From Bacillus sp. RO1 (GTDB lineage Bacteria; Bacillota; Bacilli; Bacillales; Bacillaceae_I): 60,983 nt of DNA. The notes beneath the pieces were generated by a model. It ran no database searches, was not told the origin of the DNA, and was given only the letters and a program-made list of their open reading frames with translations. Every line of letters starts with the position of its first letter. The stretch's first letter is position 1. Shown piece after piece: positions 43,594 through 53,176 of this stretch. The stretch is from positions 1-60,983 of the forward strand of contig NZ_JAAZWB010000033.1 of assembly GCF_012524115.1 (NCBI RefSeq), in the 5' to 3' direction. The position numbers and the translations under genes were made by a program.

Positions 43594-45855
43594 TTAATTC
43601 CCCCCTTCTTTAATGCTAAATGACGTTGCTGCGACCGCTGTTCCGTCAATGGTAACGTCTGAATCCGTGTAGTTAACGATAATGGATACACCATTTGCAT
43701 AGACGACTTCAGATACCCCTTTTTGATGGACAATCCGATCGACAATCGAGCTGTTCTCTACTTTTCCAAGACTTTCTTTCACTTGACTGTATTGACTGAT
43801 CAACTCCTCTTTCCAACTAGCAAACTCTGAGGTGTACAAACCTCTTGATGGAGTTTTCATTAATAGCTGTGCCGACTCCCTGGTCAGATAAAAGGATGGA
43901 TAAGCACCAAACTCGATCATTCTCAGCACTTCTTCCGTTGGATTATGAGAGAAGTTGGAGAAGGTCGCATAATAAGGCGTGTATCCCTTCAAGACGATTT
44001 GTAAGAACGGAACGGTGTCTGTTACAAACATATAGTTGGAGGAGTACATAGGCATATCCAAGTACTTGTCCATATAGCCCCAAGCGTAGTCGTTCGGACG
44101 ATATAGGGATAAGTCAATACCTTGCTCCTGATAGTGAGCAAACAGTTCTTGATTCAATTCAATCATCTCTGCCCTTGAAGACGTCATGCCTTTATTAAAG
44201 TCAGAGAATAGTTTGCTTGCAGTCGTTTCAACTGCTATATTTCCTACCCCATGATCCTTGAAATCAGCTGCATCTTTTTTGGCAATTTCAAGCGATTTCG
44301 CAGGACTGAGATAATAACTACTATAGCCAAATTGACTTTGCGTCATCGGCTGGCCGTTAATTTTCTTAGATACATCTTTGCTACCGGAAAAGCCGGATGC
44401 GCCGTCAAATGCAGTCGTGAAGTCTGTGTGCAGATAGAAAGGAATGTTTTTTTCCTCTAACTTTTGGATTGTTTCCTCCAACTCCCCTTTACTGCCAACC
44501 TTCTTCTCTAACGGAAACTTTTGTGGCAGTGTTCCCGTCAGACCGCCTTTTGTCCATCCTCTTAACACGACATGCAGATTATCCACATCGTTTTGCTCTA
44601 GCTCTTCAACAAAACGAGGGATGTCTTGAATTTCTGTCATTTGCTCCACGGAATTCCAAATCAAGCCTTTTTTCGTTTCGCCGCCTAAAAGCTCCAGGCG
44701 AAGATCTACCTTATCTTCCTTGTTGCTAGAAAGAGTGCCTTTATCCTCTAAATGCTGCTGATATCTGTTCGCCATTCCGACATAATCTGCTTCTTCATCA
44801 GATAAAAACATGACTTTCTGTTTGATATTGAAATTGTTTTTTTCTTCTTGGTAGACGTTAAAGCCTCCCATGCTCTTACTTGTCGGCTGAAAATAATTAA
44901 ATCGATATTGATAGTCAGATGTTACCCAAAAGAAATCAGTAGATGCACCAGACGGGTAAGCAAGAACCCGTCCATAGCTTTGACCTTCCTCGATGGATGT
45001 GATGAAGGCATTTTGTTTTACACCATGTACTGCACCGTATACAGGTACGGAAATCTTTTGTGCAGGGTAGGTGTAATCATCTTCTGTGCTTTGCGGTCTT
45101 GTAAATCCTTCATCTTCGCCATAAATGGCACCGATAAATGGTGTATCAGAACGGAAAGCACTCTTTTCAAAACGCATGAGCGCCCCGCTTCCGTCAGGAA
45201 TAAACAAATACCCGGTGATATCATCCATATGTGCGGCACCAAGGAAAGGATAGACTTTCATCGCCACTATCTTATTGTAGGTGCCATCTTGTACACCTTC
45301 ACTCGGCACTTCAATGACAATGTTTTCGTCTTCCAGTGTTACGTTCAGCACTACTTCAATGCTGGAACCACGGAAATCTATTTCTGCAGTAAAGCCATCG
45401 TCGTTCATTTGAATGCTCGATTTCGTTTCTTCTGTCAGTATGCTTTCCGTCTTGATGTTTCCGCGTCGATCCAAGTAATCAATGGTGATCGCGGATTGCA
45501 CCATATCTGTCCATGTATTGTTTAAGCGGTAATTCTCCGCATTATCAACACCAGAATGCCAGATATATCCCGTTTCTTTGTTTTGAATTTTTATTGCCAG
45601 AGACGCTTCTTGCACATATAGCGCAAGCTTGTCGTTCTCTGTTACCTTTGTAAAGCGCTCAAGGTTTCCTTCTGGCAGAGGTTTGTTTTCACCCTCTGGC
45701 TGGGTGAACTGATTGGAATCAAAGCGGAGCGTCTCTTCTCCGATCTCTGTTTCGACTTCGATGTCTTCTAGTTCTTCCTTTGAGGTTAATGATTCAGCGA
45801 ATACTGATACCGGAAGAATGGCGATAAGCATCCCAAGCAGAATTTTTTTAAACAC
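43594..45855 (-). CDS. DUF5696-like secreted protein, candidate glycosidase
   Basis: 753 aa. Signal peptide KKILLGMLIAILPVSVFAES. Residues about 60-380 look like an all-beta domain (YIWHSGVDNAENYRLNNTW, FLFIPDGSGALM). From about 385 comes an alpha/beta region with TIM-barrel-like rhythm: LHVVLRGWTKGG, IPFYLHTDFTTAFDG, GNIAVETTASKLFSDF, IDLSLYRPNDYAWGYMDKYL, PFLQIVLKGYTPYYATFSNF. No C-terminal anchor. I believe it is the DUF5696 family, whose function is unknown to me. GTG start after AGGAGG, overlapping the previous gene by 8 bp. It lies between permease genes of a glucan operon, so an extracellular glycan-cleaving or binding role is the best guess. Confidence 0.8.
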   Translation of the reverse strand: MFKKILLGMLIAILPVSVFAESLTSKEELEDIEVETEIGEETLRFDSNQFTQPEGENKPLPEGNLERFTKVTENDKLALYVQEASLAIKIQNKETGYIWHSGVDNAENYRLNNTWTDMVQSAITIDYLDRRGNIKTESILTEETKSSIQMNDDGFTAEIDFRGSSIEVVLNVTLEDENIVIEVPSEGVQDGTYNKIVAMKVYPFLGAAHMDDITGYLFIPDGSGALMRFEKSAFRSDTPFIGAIYGEDEGFTRPQSTEDDYTYPAQKISVPVYGAVHGVKQNAFITSIEEGQSYGRVLAYPSGASTDFFWVTSDYQYRFNYFQPTSKSMGGFNVYQEEKNNFNIKQKVMFLSDEEADYVGMANRYQQHLEDKGTLSSNKEDKVDLRLELLGGETKKGLIWNSVEQMTEIQDIPRFVEELEQNDVDNLHVVLRGWTKGGLTGTLPQKFPLEKKVGSKGELEETIQKLEEKNIPFYLHTDFTTAFDGASGFSGSKDVSKKINGQPMTQSQFGYSSYYLSPAKSLEIAKKDAADFKDHGVGNIAVETTASKLFSDFNKGMTSSRAEMIELNQELFAHYQEQGIDLSLYRPNDYAWGYMDKYLDMPMYSSNYMFVTDTVPFLQIVLKGYTPYYATFSNFSHNPTEEVLRMIEFGAYPSFYLTRESAQLLMKTPSRGLYTSEFASWKEELISQYSQVKESLGKVENSSIVDRIVHQKGVSEVVYANGVSIIVNYTDSDVTIDGTAVAATSFSIKEGGN

Positions 45856-47872
45856 GGAGAATCACCTCCTGAATGATTGCTGTTACAAAATCAATAACCT
45901 GATCCATCAATACGTAGATAATGAAGCATACCAACACAATGATGAGCATACAGAAAATTGTCGTAAAGATATTTCGTACCGTCCCCCAAAATTCAAAGGC
46001 ATGAATTTCTTTTATCATGATGAACAAGATAATTAACGACCATCCCATCATCACTTGCATAAAGAAAACATATAAGAAGTATTCATTGAGTGTTAGCACA
46101 TTCGACATGAGCGTAATCGGAACCAAGAGCACAATGATCGGTGCCAACGAATAAATCGTCCCAATATAAATATCCGAGAACCTTCCTTCTCCATCGTTAA
46201 TCGTACTCACTAGATAGTTGGAAATGATGAAAAGAATGATTGGCAGGAATAAGAGAATGAATTCCATACCGAAATTAATTTGCTCTAAAGTAATACCACC
46301 CCTGAAAATGAAGCCTGTGAAGTACTTCATGAACAAGAATTCGGCATACAAGATAACGTAAAGAATGGTGGCTGATAATACGCTGACCCTTCTTTGTCTT
46401 TTAATATAATAGAAGCTATCGATCGGATGTCGTAAAAACTCCCCTAAGAATAATAGCTCACTTAATAGTTTCTTATTTTTAAATGCCTGCCATTTTTTCC
46501 TTGCCGGCGCTAGGATCCCTTTCTTTTTATCTGCAAAAAGCAAGGTCGCCCTGACAGCAAATAATCCGATTAAGATGGCAAAAACAGTGCTTAAATTCTT
46601 ATTCATCCACTGGTTCCTGATCTCCCAGAAGGAGTCGGAATATCCTGCTACATTCCCTACCAGTTCAAATGATTCTAAAGCCTTTTCATATTCCTGCTGC
46701 TTGTAATATGCTTCCCCCATGGCGTTATGGGCAAGGCCAATGGAAGAATTCATACGCAATACTTCGCTCCAATATTGCTCACTCTCTATGTAAAGCCCTT
46801 GAGCATAGAGGGAGATCCCGCCATGAAGCATTTCTGCAAAAGCTGTTGGTTCCAGTACTTGAACTGTTCCGCGTTCACGGTCTGTAACAAAAACCCTACC
46901 GAGGTTATCTGTTGCAACTCCTGAAGGATCCATAAACAATCCCAGGCGGTTTGTTCCATCGTCTTTACCGCCAAAAATAAACAGCAGATTTCCGAAACTA
47001 TCATACTCGTAGATTCTTCCATCTTTAGCTAAAGTAAAGAAATTCCCAAGGGGGCCCATTGCTATATCCTGAAGATTAGTAATCTCGGAAATGTACGGTG
47101 ATAGTATGTTCCCACCTGCAATGTTCAGCTTCCGTATGACTTCAAAGCTAGTACCCGCTGTAATGGTGTATACAAGTCCTTTTTCATCAATCGCAATGTT
47201 AGTAGGCGCTGGAGGCACTTTTAAAAACATGCTGGAACGCTGCTGATCTGTTGTCAGGGCATCCTGTACCACAGACATTAACGATGGTCTTGTGCGGTTT
47301 ACTCCGAAGAATCCGAGAAATGTACCATCCTGGCCAACTTGGATGATGCCATTTGTCGAACCCTCACCGATAATGTAGAGGTTGCCTCGTTTGTCCACAG
47401 TAATCTTCTGTGGCTTATACGGAGTTCTTGTCCCAAAAAGAGGAGAATCTGGTCTGCCGTATTCTTGAAGCATTTCCCCTTCTTTAGAAAAGCGGTAGAC
47501 TTTTTCATTTGTATAATCCGCTACATAAATTTGCTGTGCTTCATCCACAAAAACCCCAGTCGGCATTTGCAGGATTCCTTCTCCGACTTCTAACAGCTTT
47601 CTGCCATTCTCATCAAACTTGGTGATTTTCTTCGTACCGGAATCAGCTACATATACATCGTTGTTCTGATCGATATAGACATCTTCCGGATTGACTATAT
47701 CACTCGTACTTCCGAAAAGCCCCACCGGAATATAGGCGGTCTGCGTTTCAATGATATCCCCTTCTGTTGATACCGTCTCTGTATTATATGGTACAGACAG
47801 GGCTGCAAAAGATTGCAAAGGAGAAAGGAGGATTAACCATACAGTCAATAAGCCAATGAAAATGCGCTTCAT
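45848..47872 (-). CDS. NHL-propeller / TPR / YIP1 membrane protein
   Basis: 674 aa. Signal sequence (FIGLLTVWLILLSPLQSFA), then an extracellular beta-propeller of about six NHL-type repeats (for example VYIDQNNDVYVADSGTKKI and VFVDEAQQIYVADYTNEKV, to about 345). A TPR-like pair follows (YWSEVLRMNSSIGLAHNAMG, YYKQQEYEKALESFELVG), then a membrane helix near 430 and a C-terminal YIP1-like domain with about five helices (500-670). It may be a membrane platform for the DUF5696-like protein encoded next, with which it overlaps by 8 bp. No function is established for this architecture as far as I know. Confidence 0.82.
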   Translation of the reverse strand: MKRIFIGLLTVWLILLSPLQSFAALSVPYNTETVSTEGDIIETQTAYIPVGLFGSTSDIVNPEDVYIDQNNDVYVADSGTKKITKFDENGRKLLEVGEGILQMPTGVFVDEAQQIYVADYTNEKVYRFSKEGEMLQEYGRPDSPLFGTRTPYKPQKITVDKRGNLYIIGEGSTNGIIQVGQDGTFLGFFGVNRTRPSLMSVVQDALTTDQQRSSMFLKVPPAPTNIAIDEKGLVYTITAGTSFEVIRKLNIAGGNILSPYISEITNLQDIAMGPLGNFFTLAKDGRIYEYDSFGNLLFIFGGKDDGTNRLGLFMDPSGVATDNLGRVFVTDRERGTVQVLEPTAFAEMLHGGISLYAQGLYIESEQYWSEVLRMNSSIGLAHNAMGEAYYKQQEYEKALESFELVGNVAGYSDSFWEIRNQWMNKNLSTVFAILIGLFAVRATLLFADKKKGILAPARKKWQAFKNKKLLSELLFLGEFLRHPIDSFYYIKRQRRVSVLSATILYVILYAEFLFMKYFTGFIFRGGITLEQINFGMEFILLFLPIILFIISNYLVSTINDGEGRFSDIYIGTIYSLAPIIVLLVPITLMSNVLTLNEYFLYVFFMQVMMGWSLIILFIMIKEIHAFEFWGTVRNIFTTIFCMLIIVLVCFIIYVLMDQVIDFVTAIIQEVILRV

Positions 47873-47890
47873 ACTCTTTTTCTCCCCCTT

Positions 47891-48769
47891 CTACTTGATT
47901 CCTGAATGTGCCATCGTATTCATTACTTGACTTTGTAAGATGATAAAGATGATTAAATTTGGAATGAACATAATTAAAGATGCCGCTGCCGCCATTCCTT
48001 GACCCGCTACGGTGTTACCAGTGGAGGTCGAAGTTAAAGTCGACATGTAAAAGGCAAAGGTCTTCAAATTTTCATTATCAACAAACAATGTCGAAGTTTC
48101 CGTGTTATTCCAAACAAGTTGGAACGATAATATTGCAATGGTCGCTATGGCCGGTTTTACTAGCGGAATGATGATTTTCCGGAAAATTTGATAGTCCGTC
48201 GCCCCGTCCATTTGGGCCGCTTCTATTAATTCGTTCGGTATTTGATCAATAAATTGTTTTACTAGAAAAAGCCCGATCGGCATCGCAATCAGCGGGAAAA
48301 TATGAACTAGGAACGTGTCCAACAGTCCCACTTTTTCGATTAAAAGATAACGCGGAATCACTACTGCCGCTGAAACGAACATTAATGCAAGTGTGTTGAT
48401 TTCAAAGATGGTTTTCTTTAATCTGAATCGTTTTTTCGATAAAGCATACCCTGCCATTGTACTGATTAAGACCGTTACAAATACGACGATGAGGGTAATG
48501 GAAATACTATTAAATAAGTAACGGGACATCGGGACTCCCGATGTGCTAGTGTTATTCATTAAATCAATGAAGTTTTGCATCGTCGGCTTTTGCACAAAAA
48601 AGCGCGGTGGATAAGCGAATAGCTCATCGATCGGCTTGAAGGCGTGAGAAAAGACAAAGACGATGGGCATAGCCATAAAGATGGCGAGCGGTATTAGAAA
48701 TGCATAGAACTTTAATTGGCTTTTGTGAAAACGGTCTGGATTGATTTTCGTTCCATGGAATGCCGACAC
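47891..48769 (-). CDS. Carbohydrate ABC transporter permease (MalG type), second set
   Basis: 292 aa, six hydrophobic segments. The EAA loop is [26 protein letters not shown]. The GTG at 48769 has AGGGAG 8 nt upstream; a GTG three codons earlier abuts that site and is less likely. Works with the MalF-type permease encoded at 49320; the 550-bp space between the two is filled by nested REP element C. Upstream of the NHL-YIP1 gene by 18 bp. Confidence 0.9.
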   Translation of the reverse strand: MSAFHGTKINPDRFHKSQLKFYAFLIPLAIFMAMPIVFVFSHAFKPIDELFAYPPRFFVQKPTMQNFIDLMNNTSTSGVPMSRYLFNSISITLIVVFVTVLISTMAGYALSKKRFRLKKTIFEINTLALMFVSAAVVIPRYLLIEKVGLLDTFLVHIFPLIAMPIGLFLVKQFIDQIPNELIEAAQMDGATDYQIFRKIIIPLVKPAIATIAILSFQLVWNNTETSTLFVDNENLKTFAFYMSTLTSTSTGNTVAGQGMAAAASLIMFIPNLIIFIILQSQVMNTMAHSGIK

Positions 48770-48852
48770 ATCATTCACTCCCTACATTAGAAGTTTTATA
48801 GGCTTGGATGTTTTCTTAAAGATTGTTAATCTGATTTAACATGTTGTTTAGA

Positions 48853-49212
48853 CACCGCTGTTGATTTCCGCAAATCGCTTCGCTTTCCTAGGGGCGATGC
48901 TTGAGCATCCTCACTTCGTTGGTGGCCACTGAAAAAGTCCTTGAATTTAGATTTTGTTCAGACACCGCTGTTGATTTCCGCAAACGGCTTCGCTTTCCAC
49001 GGGGCGACCTTGAGCCTCCTCGGGCTACGCCCTGCGGGGTCTCAACAATGTCGCTTCTCCCCCGTAGGAGTCTCCGCCTTTTGCTCCAATCCACAGCTAT
49101 AATTTACCCAAAAGATAGGGTATTGGGTTTTTCAGTGGCCTCCTCCGTTGCGGGGTCTCAAGCTACCGCTATCTCCCTCAGGAGTCTTCGCCTTTTGCTC
49201 CAATCCACAGCT
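48853..49212 (+). mobile_element. Nested REP element C (between permease genes)
   Basis: The outer REP (ends GCTGTTGATTTCCGC and CAATCCACAGC) is split at its apex, between 48923 and 49141, by a 217-bp unit with perfect 13-bp terminal inverted repeats, GGCCACTGAAAAA (48924-48936) and TTTTTCAGTGGCC (49128-49140). The unit holds a complete REP at 48963-49098. TCCTCACTTCGTTG on the left and TCCTCCGTTGCGG on the right of the unit may be a target duplication. A further partial terminus (CAGTTTTCCAGTGG) lies at 49239. The element fills the 550-bp gap between the two permease genes. Confidence 0.85.
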
Positions 49213-49319
49213 AGGAATTCTCTAGGCACATAATAATTCAGTTTTCCAGTGGATTTGAGTCAAGTGACTTCCGCTCCAATCCAATTATTAACTTTTCCCT
49301 AGAAAACAACCATCGCCAT

Positions 49320-50213
49320 TTAGTCTTTTTCTCCGAATAAACGCCAGGCAACTTTTGAAAAGATATAGACGAATAGTAGTAATAGAACCGATATTGCTGC
49401 TGCATATCCCATTTCGTAACGGATAAATCCATAGTCTTCTAAATGGTTAACCATTAACTGACCTGCATATTGAGGCGTTGGGTTGGCACCGGATAAGGCG
49501 ACCCCGATTGCACCGGCCTGGAATGTCCCGACTACAGCCATTACTGCTCCAAAAAGCATCTGCGGTTTCATCGATGGAATGGTGATAAAAATGATTTCTT
49601 GGAATCTATTTTTAATGCCGTCAATATAACCAGCTTCATAGATTTCCTTATTGATGTTCAAGACACCTGATAACATCGCAAGGAACCCTACTCCCATGCT
49701 CCCCCAAAGGGTAACAACAATCATGATCGTCATTAAGTGATCTGGTGATTGCAGCCATTGAACAGGCTCCAAGATGACACCGATTGTGATTAAAAGACTG
49801 TTTAAATAGCCAGTCTGATCCCCACTGAAAATGATGGTCCACACAACTGCCATTGCAATGCCGGCTGTCATGGATGGGGAATAGATGATAAGCGCCAATA
49901 CCGTTCGCGGCCCTTTGGAGATTTGTGCCAGCATCCAAGCAAGCAGGAAGGATAAAATATATCCACCCGGCCCGACAATGACTGCAAACATCAACGTATT
50001 AGGCAAGACGCGCTGCATGAAGACTTCATCTTGTGTTAGCACGCTCACATAGTTGGCAAGCCCGATGAAGCTCGGCATCTCAATTGCATTGAAGTACGTG
50101 AATGATAAGAGAATGGCCACTACCACCGGAATGATGATAAAGGTAAAGAAAAAGATTAAATATGGTGCAAGAAAGATTGATGTACTTGCATGCTTTTGAA
50201 GGCTACTCCTCAT
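49320..50213 (-). CDS. Carbohydrate ABC transporter permease (MalF type), second set
   Basis: 297 aa, six hydrophobic segments, [21 protein letters not shown] at the start, and the EAA loop [26 protein letters not shown]. Its start overlaps the upstream giant solute-binding protein gene by 11 bp, so the two are translationally coupled and probably work together. Partner of the MalG-type permease encoded at 47891. Confidence 0.9.
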   Translation of the reverse strand: MRSSLQKHASTSIFLAPYLIFFFTFIIIPVVVAILLSFTYFNAIEMPSFIGLANYVSVLTQDEVFMQRVLPNTLMFAVIVGPGGYILSFLLAWMLAQISKGPRTVLALIIYSPSMTAGIAMAVVWTIIFSGDQTGYLNSLLITIGVILEPVQWLQSPDHLMTIMIVVTLWGSMGVGFLAMLSGVLNINKEIYEAGYIDGIKNRFQEIIFITIPSMKPQMLFGAVMAVVGTFQAGAIGVALSGANPTPQYAGQLMVNHLEDYGFIRYEMGYAAAISVLLLLFVYIFSKVAWRLFGEKD

Positions 50214-53142
50214 TTTCTTCCACCCAGCTTTCTACTTGTTCGATTGTCGGGATCGGATAGGTTTTTACGATTTTGCCATCTTTCATATATCCGAACTCCT
50301 CCATCTTCCGCCTCATTTCACGGTCAATGGTTACCACCGCATCGTCTACAGCTGATCGGGTATTTTCCCCGTCAAAGACCACACGGTTCCAAACATTACT
50401 AATCTCACGCTCTACCATATAGGTATATGGCGTTTTCGGTACTTCACGTAAATGTTCCCATTGTTCTAAGATGACTTCTTTATGTTCTTCTGGCCACGGT
50501 AATTGCTTAAAGGCGTCAAGATTTGCGGTATTCCACATGTAAGAAGGTCCATACATGATTTGCAAGGTGGTGGCAAAGTCCGTCTGTGTTTCTGTGGACA
50601 TCCACCATTTCAGCACTTCCCAAGCTTCGTCCTTATTCTTGCTGCCGTTAAAAATCATGCCGGCCTGTCCAGAACCCGTTGCCCATCTTTCCACTTCTCC
50701 GTCCTCATTTTCCACTCCAGGATGAAGGGAAATGTCCCACCAGCCAGAGATTTCCGGTGCTGCAGATGTAAGCTCTACATAAGTCTGGAAATTAGACACA
50801 CCGATCGGTAAGGTGGAATAGCGGAAGTGATTATAGAAATTCGGCACCTGAAGCGGCGTGCTGTAGATTGTATTCAAATCCGTCATAAGCTGAATGCCGC
50901 GGACTGTTTCATCACTGTCAATTGTCGTTCCCATGCCATCCTCTTTATACAAGTCCCCTTGATGTTGATAAATAAATGGAGACGTTGCCTGGAACGGTTT
51001 GAAAGCAACAGCACCAGCGATAGGTGTGTAGTAATTCAATCCAAAGCGTTGAAGCTCCGGCAAGACATCTACTACATCCTCCCACGTTTCAGGAACAGGT
51101 ACTTCAAGAGCATTTAATATATCTTTTCTGTAAAACTGAACAAAGAAATCCTGCGTTTCCGGTAATCCATAAACCTCATCGTCAATAATCATTGGCAGTA
51201 ATGCCCCAGGAGAGAAGTGAGCAAGTGTTTCATCGAAATCGTCAAACTCCCTTAAGTCATAGGCCGCTCCACGAATAGCGAGTTCATATGGCAGCCAGCT
51301 ACTGATTCCAAGCGCAAGGTCCGGCTGGCTGTTGGCAGCATTGGCTAAAATCAATTTTTGTTCGGAAGGCATGATGGAAAATCTCACTTTTATTCCTGTT
51401 TGAGGGGTAAAGTTCTGATCCACCATATTTTGCATCAATTCTACATAGTGACGTGGTCTGTTCACCCAGACATCTACTACATCATCGTCCACCTTTTCCG
51501 TTGCTAACGTATTAGACTGGAACGAGTGGAAGAATTTCAAAACAGATTCTTTTGTTTTTGCAAAAAATCCAAGTTCTGGTTTTGGTAACGTTTCGTCACC
51601 GTGAATATATATTCGATCCATTATCAATGGCTGTTTTTTCAAATCCAGTGTTGCATTTCCAAGAAGCTGTGCGACAGAGCTTGAGCCTTCTGAAAGCTGA
51701 GTCAGTCGTGCCGGAATTTTGTCAGGATCTGCTGCAAGCTCCCTTAACCGTTCAACAGCAATGTTGAGCGATACAATCTCCACTGATTCTTTTCCATCAC
51801 TTAACTCAAGCAGATACTCACTTTCTCCTTCAAGCTTTTCGGCCCAGGAAGTAAGCTCCCCTTCTATCTCAGGCATGTACTCCGTAATCCTCCAGCCGCG
51901 AGAGCGATCTTGGTTGTTTCCAGTCAGTCGTTTAATAGATAAAGAGAGCTGTTCAATGCCCTTCATTACTTCATCCATTTCGAATAGTGTGCGATTTACA
52001 GGTGACGCATCACCTTTGAGTGTCAGGGTGTTTTTCCCCTTGTCTAGATAAAAATAATATGGTTCCCCGTCTTCGTTGCTAAGTGTTTCATTTACCCAGT
52101 TTTTCTCCTGTTGGAAAGAATAGCTTTCTACTTCTTCAAAAGGTACCTCTCCATTGATCATGACCGTCCGGAACACCGGAAAGCCAGATTGTTTCTCTTG
52201 TAATACTTTAAAGGAAATCTGGTAGTAGCCTGCTTCCTCTACTTCCATCTCCCATGTAGCCGTTTGCCCACTCGTTTGCCATGACTCTCCGCCAATTGCA
52301 TTCAACAGGCGCTTGTCACGCTCATATGGGACAACAGATGCATCCTGTCTGTTCACAGGTCTGATAAAAGAGCTGTTCTTCTTCAGCGGGTGCTCCGCTT
52401 CAATTGTGATACTGTTTGTTTCTGTGAGATCCCCGGCTTGGTTCTCTCTATATTGTTCATATGTAGGGATCGTTTCCACACCGTTTACATAGATGTTTCC
52501 AAGTAGCATTTCTCCCCGGATATTTTCCAATGTGATGGTGTTTTTTCCTTCTTTTAATTGAAACTTTAACGGCCGAGCTTGTAGATGACTAGAATCCTCT
52601 GCCTTAATAAAATGCCATTGTTCGATCGGTAGTTGTTCCGGAATAATTTCATCCCCAAAGCGGTCCTGCTCAAACTCATTCGTTGCACTTTTCCAGTCCT
52701 TCGGAAACGTAATCCTGCGGCTCTCAAAATACGGATATTCCCCGTTCACTTTGATAGAGCCCTCTATCGGTACAATTCCTTCACCAAGAGGATAATAGTC
52801 AAAGCCTAGTTCATATAAGCCTGCTTCCTCTACTTCCACTTCCATTGTGACAGAATCCTTGTTTCTCCAAGCATATACCTGATCGCCATACTCCTTGCTT
52901 TCTCCGCTAGATAGCAAGCTATTCTTATCAACGGATAAAAAATCAGTGGGAGTGACAACGCGCTTGAAATCTTGCGCGTTGCCCTGTCCCACTTCATTCC
53001 ACTGCTTAAGGATTGATAGATAGCGTGGCTCAATGACTTGTTCTGCCACCTGCTCAAGGCTCTTCTCTTTATCAGCAAATGCGAATTGGCCTGGTACTAG
53101 CAACAGCAGTATTAATGACCAGAACATCATTTTACGTTTCAT
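50203..53142 (-). CDS. Giant extracellular solute-binding protein with N-terminal beta-sandwich modules
   Basis: 979 aa. Signal peptide [17 protein letters not shown] with no lipobox Cys. Two similar carbohydrate-binding-like modules follow: residues about 85-215 ([31 protein letters not shown]) and about 245-375 ([36 protein letters not shown]). A helical linker runs from about 380 to 540. Residues about 560-950 form a type-1 sugar-binding protein ([80 protein letters not shown]). It is twice the usual SBP length. How it is retained at the cell without a lipid anchor is unclear. Confidence 0.88.
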   Translation of the reverse strand: MKRKMMFWSLILLLLVPGQFAFADKEKSLEQVAEQVIEPRYLSILKQWNEVGQGNAQDFKRVVTPTDFLSVDKNSLLSSGESKEYGDQVYAWRNKDSVTMEVEVEEAGLYELGFDYYPLGEGIVPIEGSIKVNGEYPYFESRRITFPKDWKSATNEFEQDRFGDEIIPEQLPIEQWHFIKAEDSSHLQARPLKFQLKEGKNTITLENIRGEMLLGNIYVNGVETIPTYEQYRENQAGDLTETNSITIEAEHPLKKNSSFIRPVNRQDASVVPYERDKRLLNAIGGESWQTSGQTATWEMEVEEAGYYQISFKVLQEKQSGFPVFRTVMINGEVPFEEVESYSFQQEKNWVNETLSNEDGEPYYFYLDKGKNTLTLKGDASPVNRTLFEMDEVMKGIEQLSLSIKRLTGNNQDRSRGWRITEYMPEIEGELTSWAEKLEGESEYLLELSDGKESVEIVSLNIAVERLRELAADPDKIPARLTQLSEGSSSVAQLLGNATLDLKKQPLIMDRIYIHGDETLPKPELGFFAKTKESVLKFFHSFQSNTLATEKVDDDVVDVWVNRPRHYVELMQNMVDQNFTPQTGIKVRFSIMPSEQKLILANAANSQPDLALGISSWLPYELAIRGAAYDLREFDDFDETLAHFSPGALLPMIIDDEVYGLPETQDFFVQFYRKDILNALEVPVPETWEDVVDVLPELQRFGLNYYTPIAGAVAFKPFQATSPFIYQHQGDLYKEDGMGTTIDSDETVRGIQLMTDLNTIYSTPLQVPNFYNHFRYSTLPIGVSNFQTYVELTSAAPEISGWWDISLHPGVENEDGEVERWATGSGQAGMIFNGSKNKDEAWEVLKWWMSTETQTDFATTLQIMYGPSYMWNTANLDAFKQLPWPEEHKEVILEQWEHLREVPKTPYTYMVEREISNVWNRVVFDGENTRSAVDDAVVTIDREMRRKMEEFGYMKDGKIVKTYPIPTIEQVESWVEENEE

Positions 53143-53176
53143 ATCTAATCCCCATCCCCTTCACAGTTGATACATC

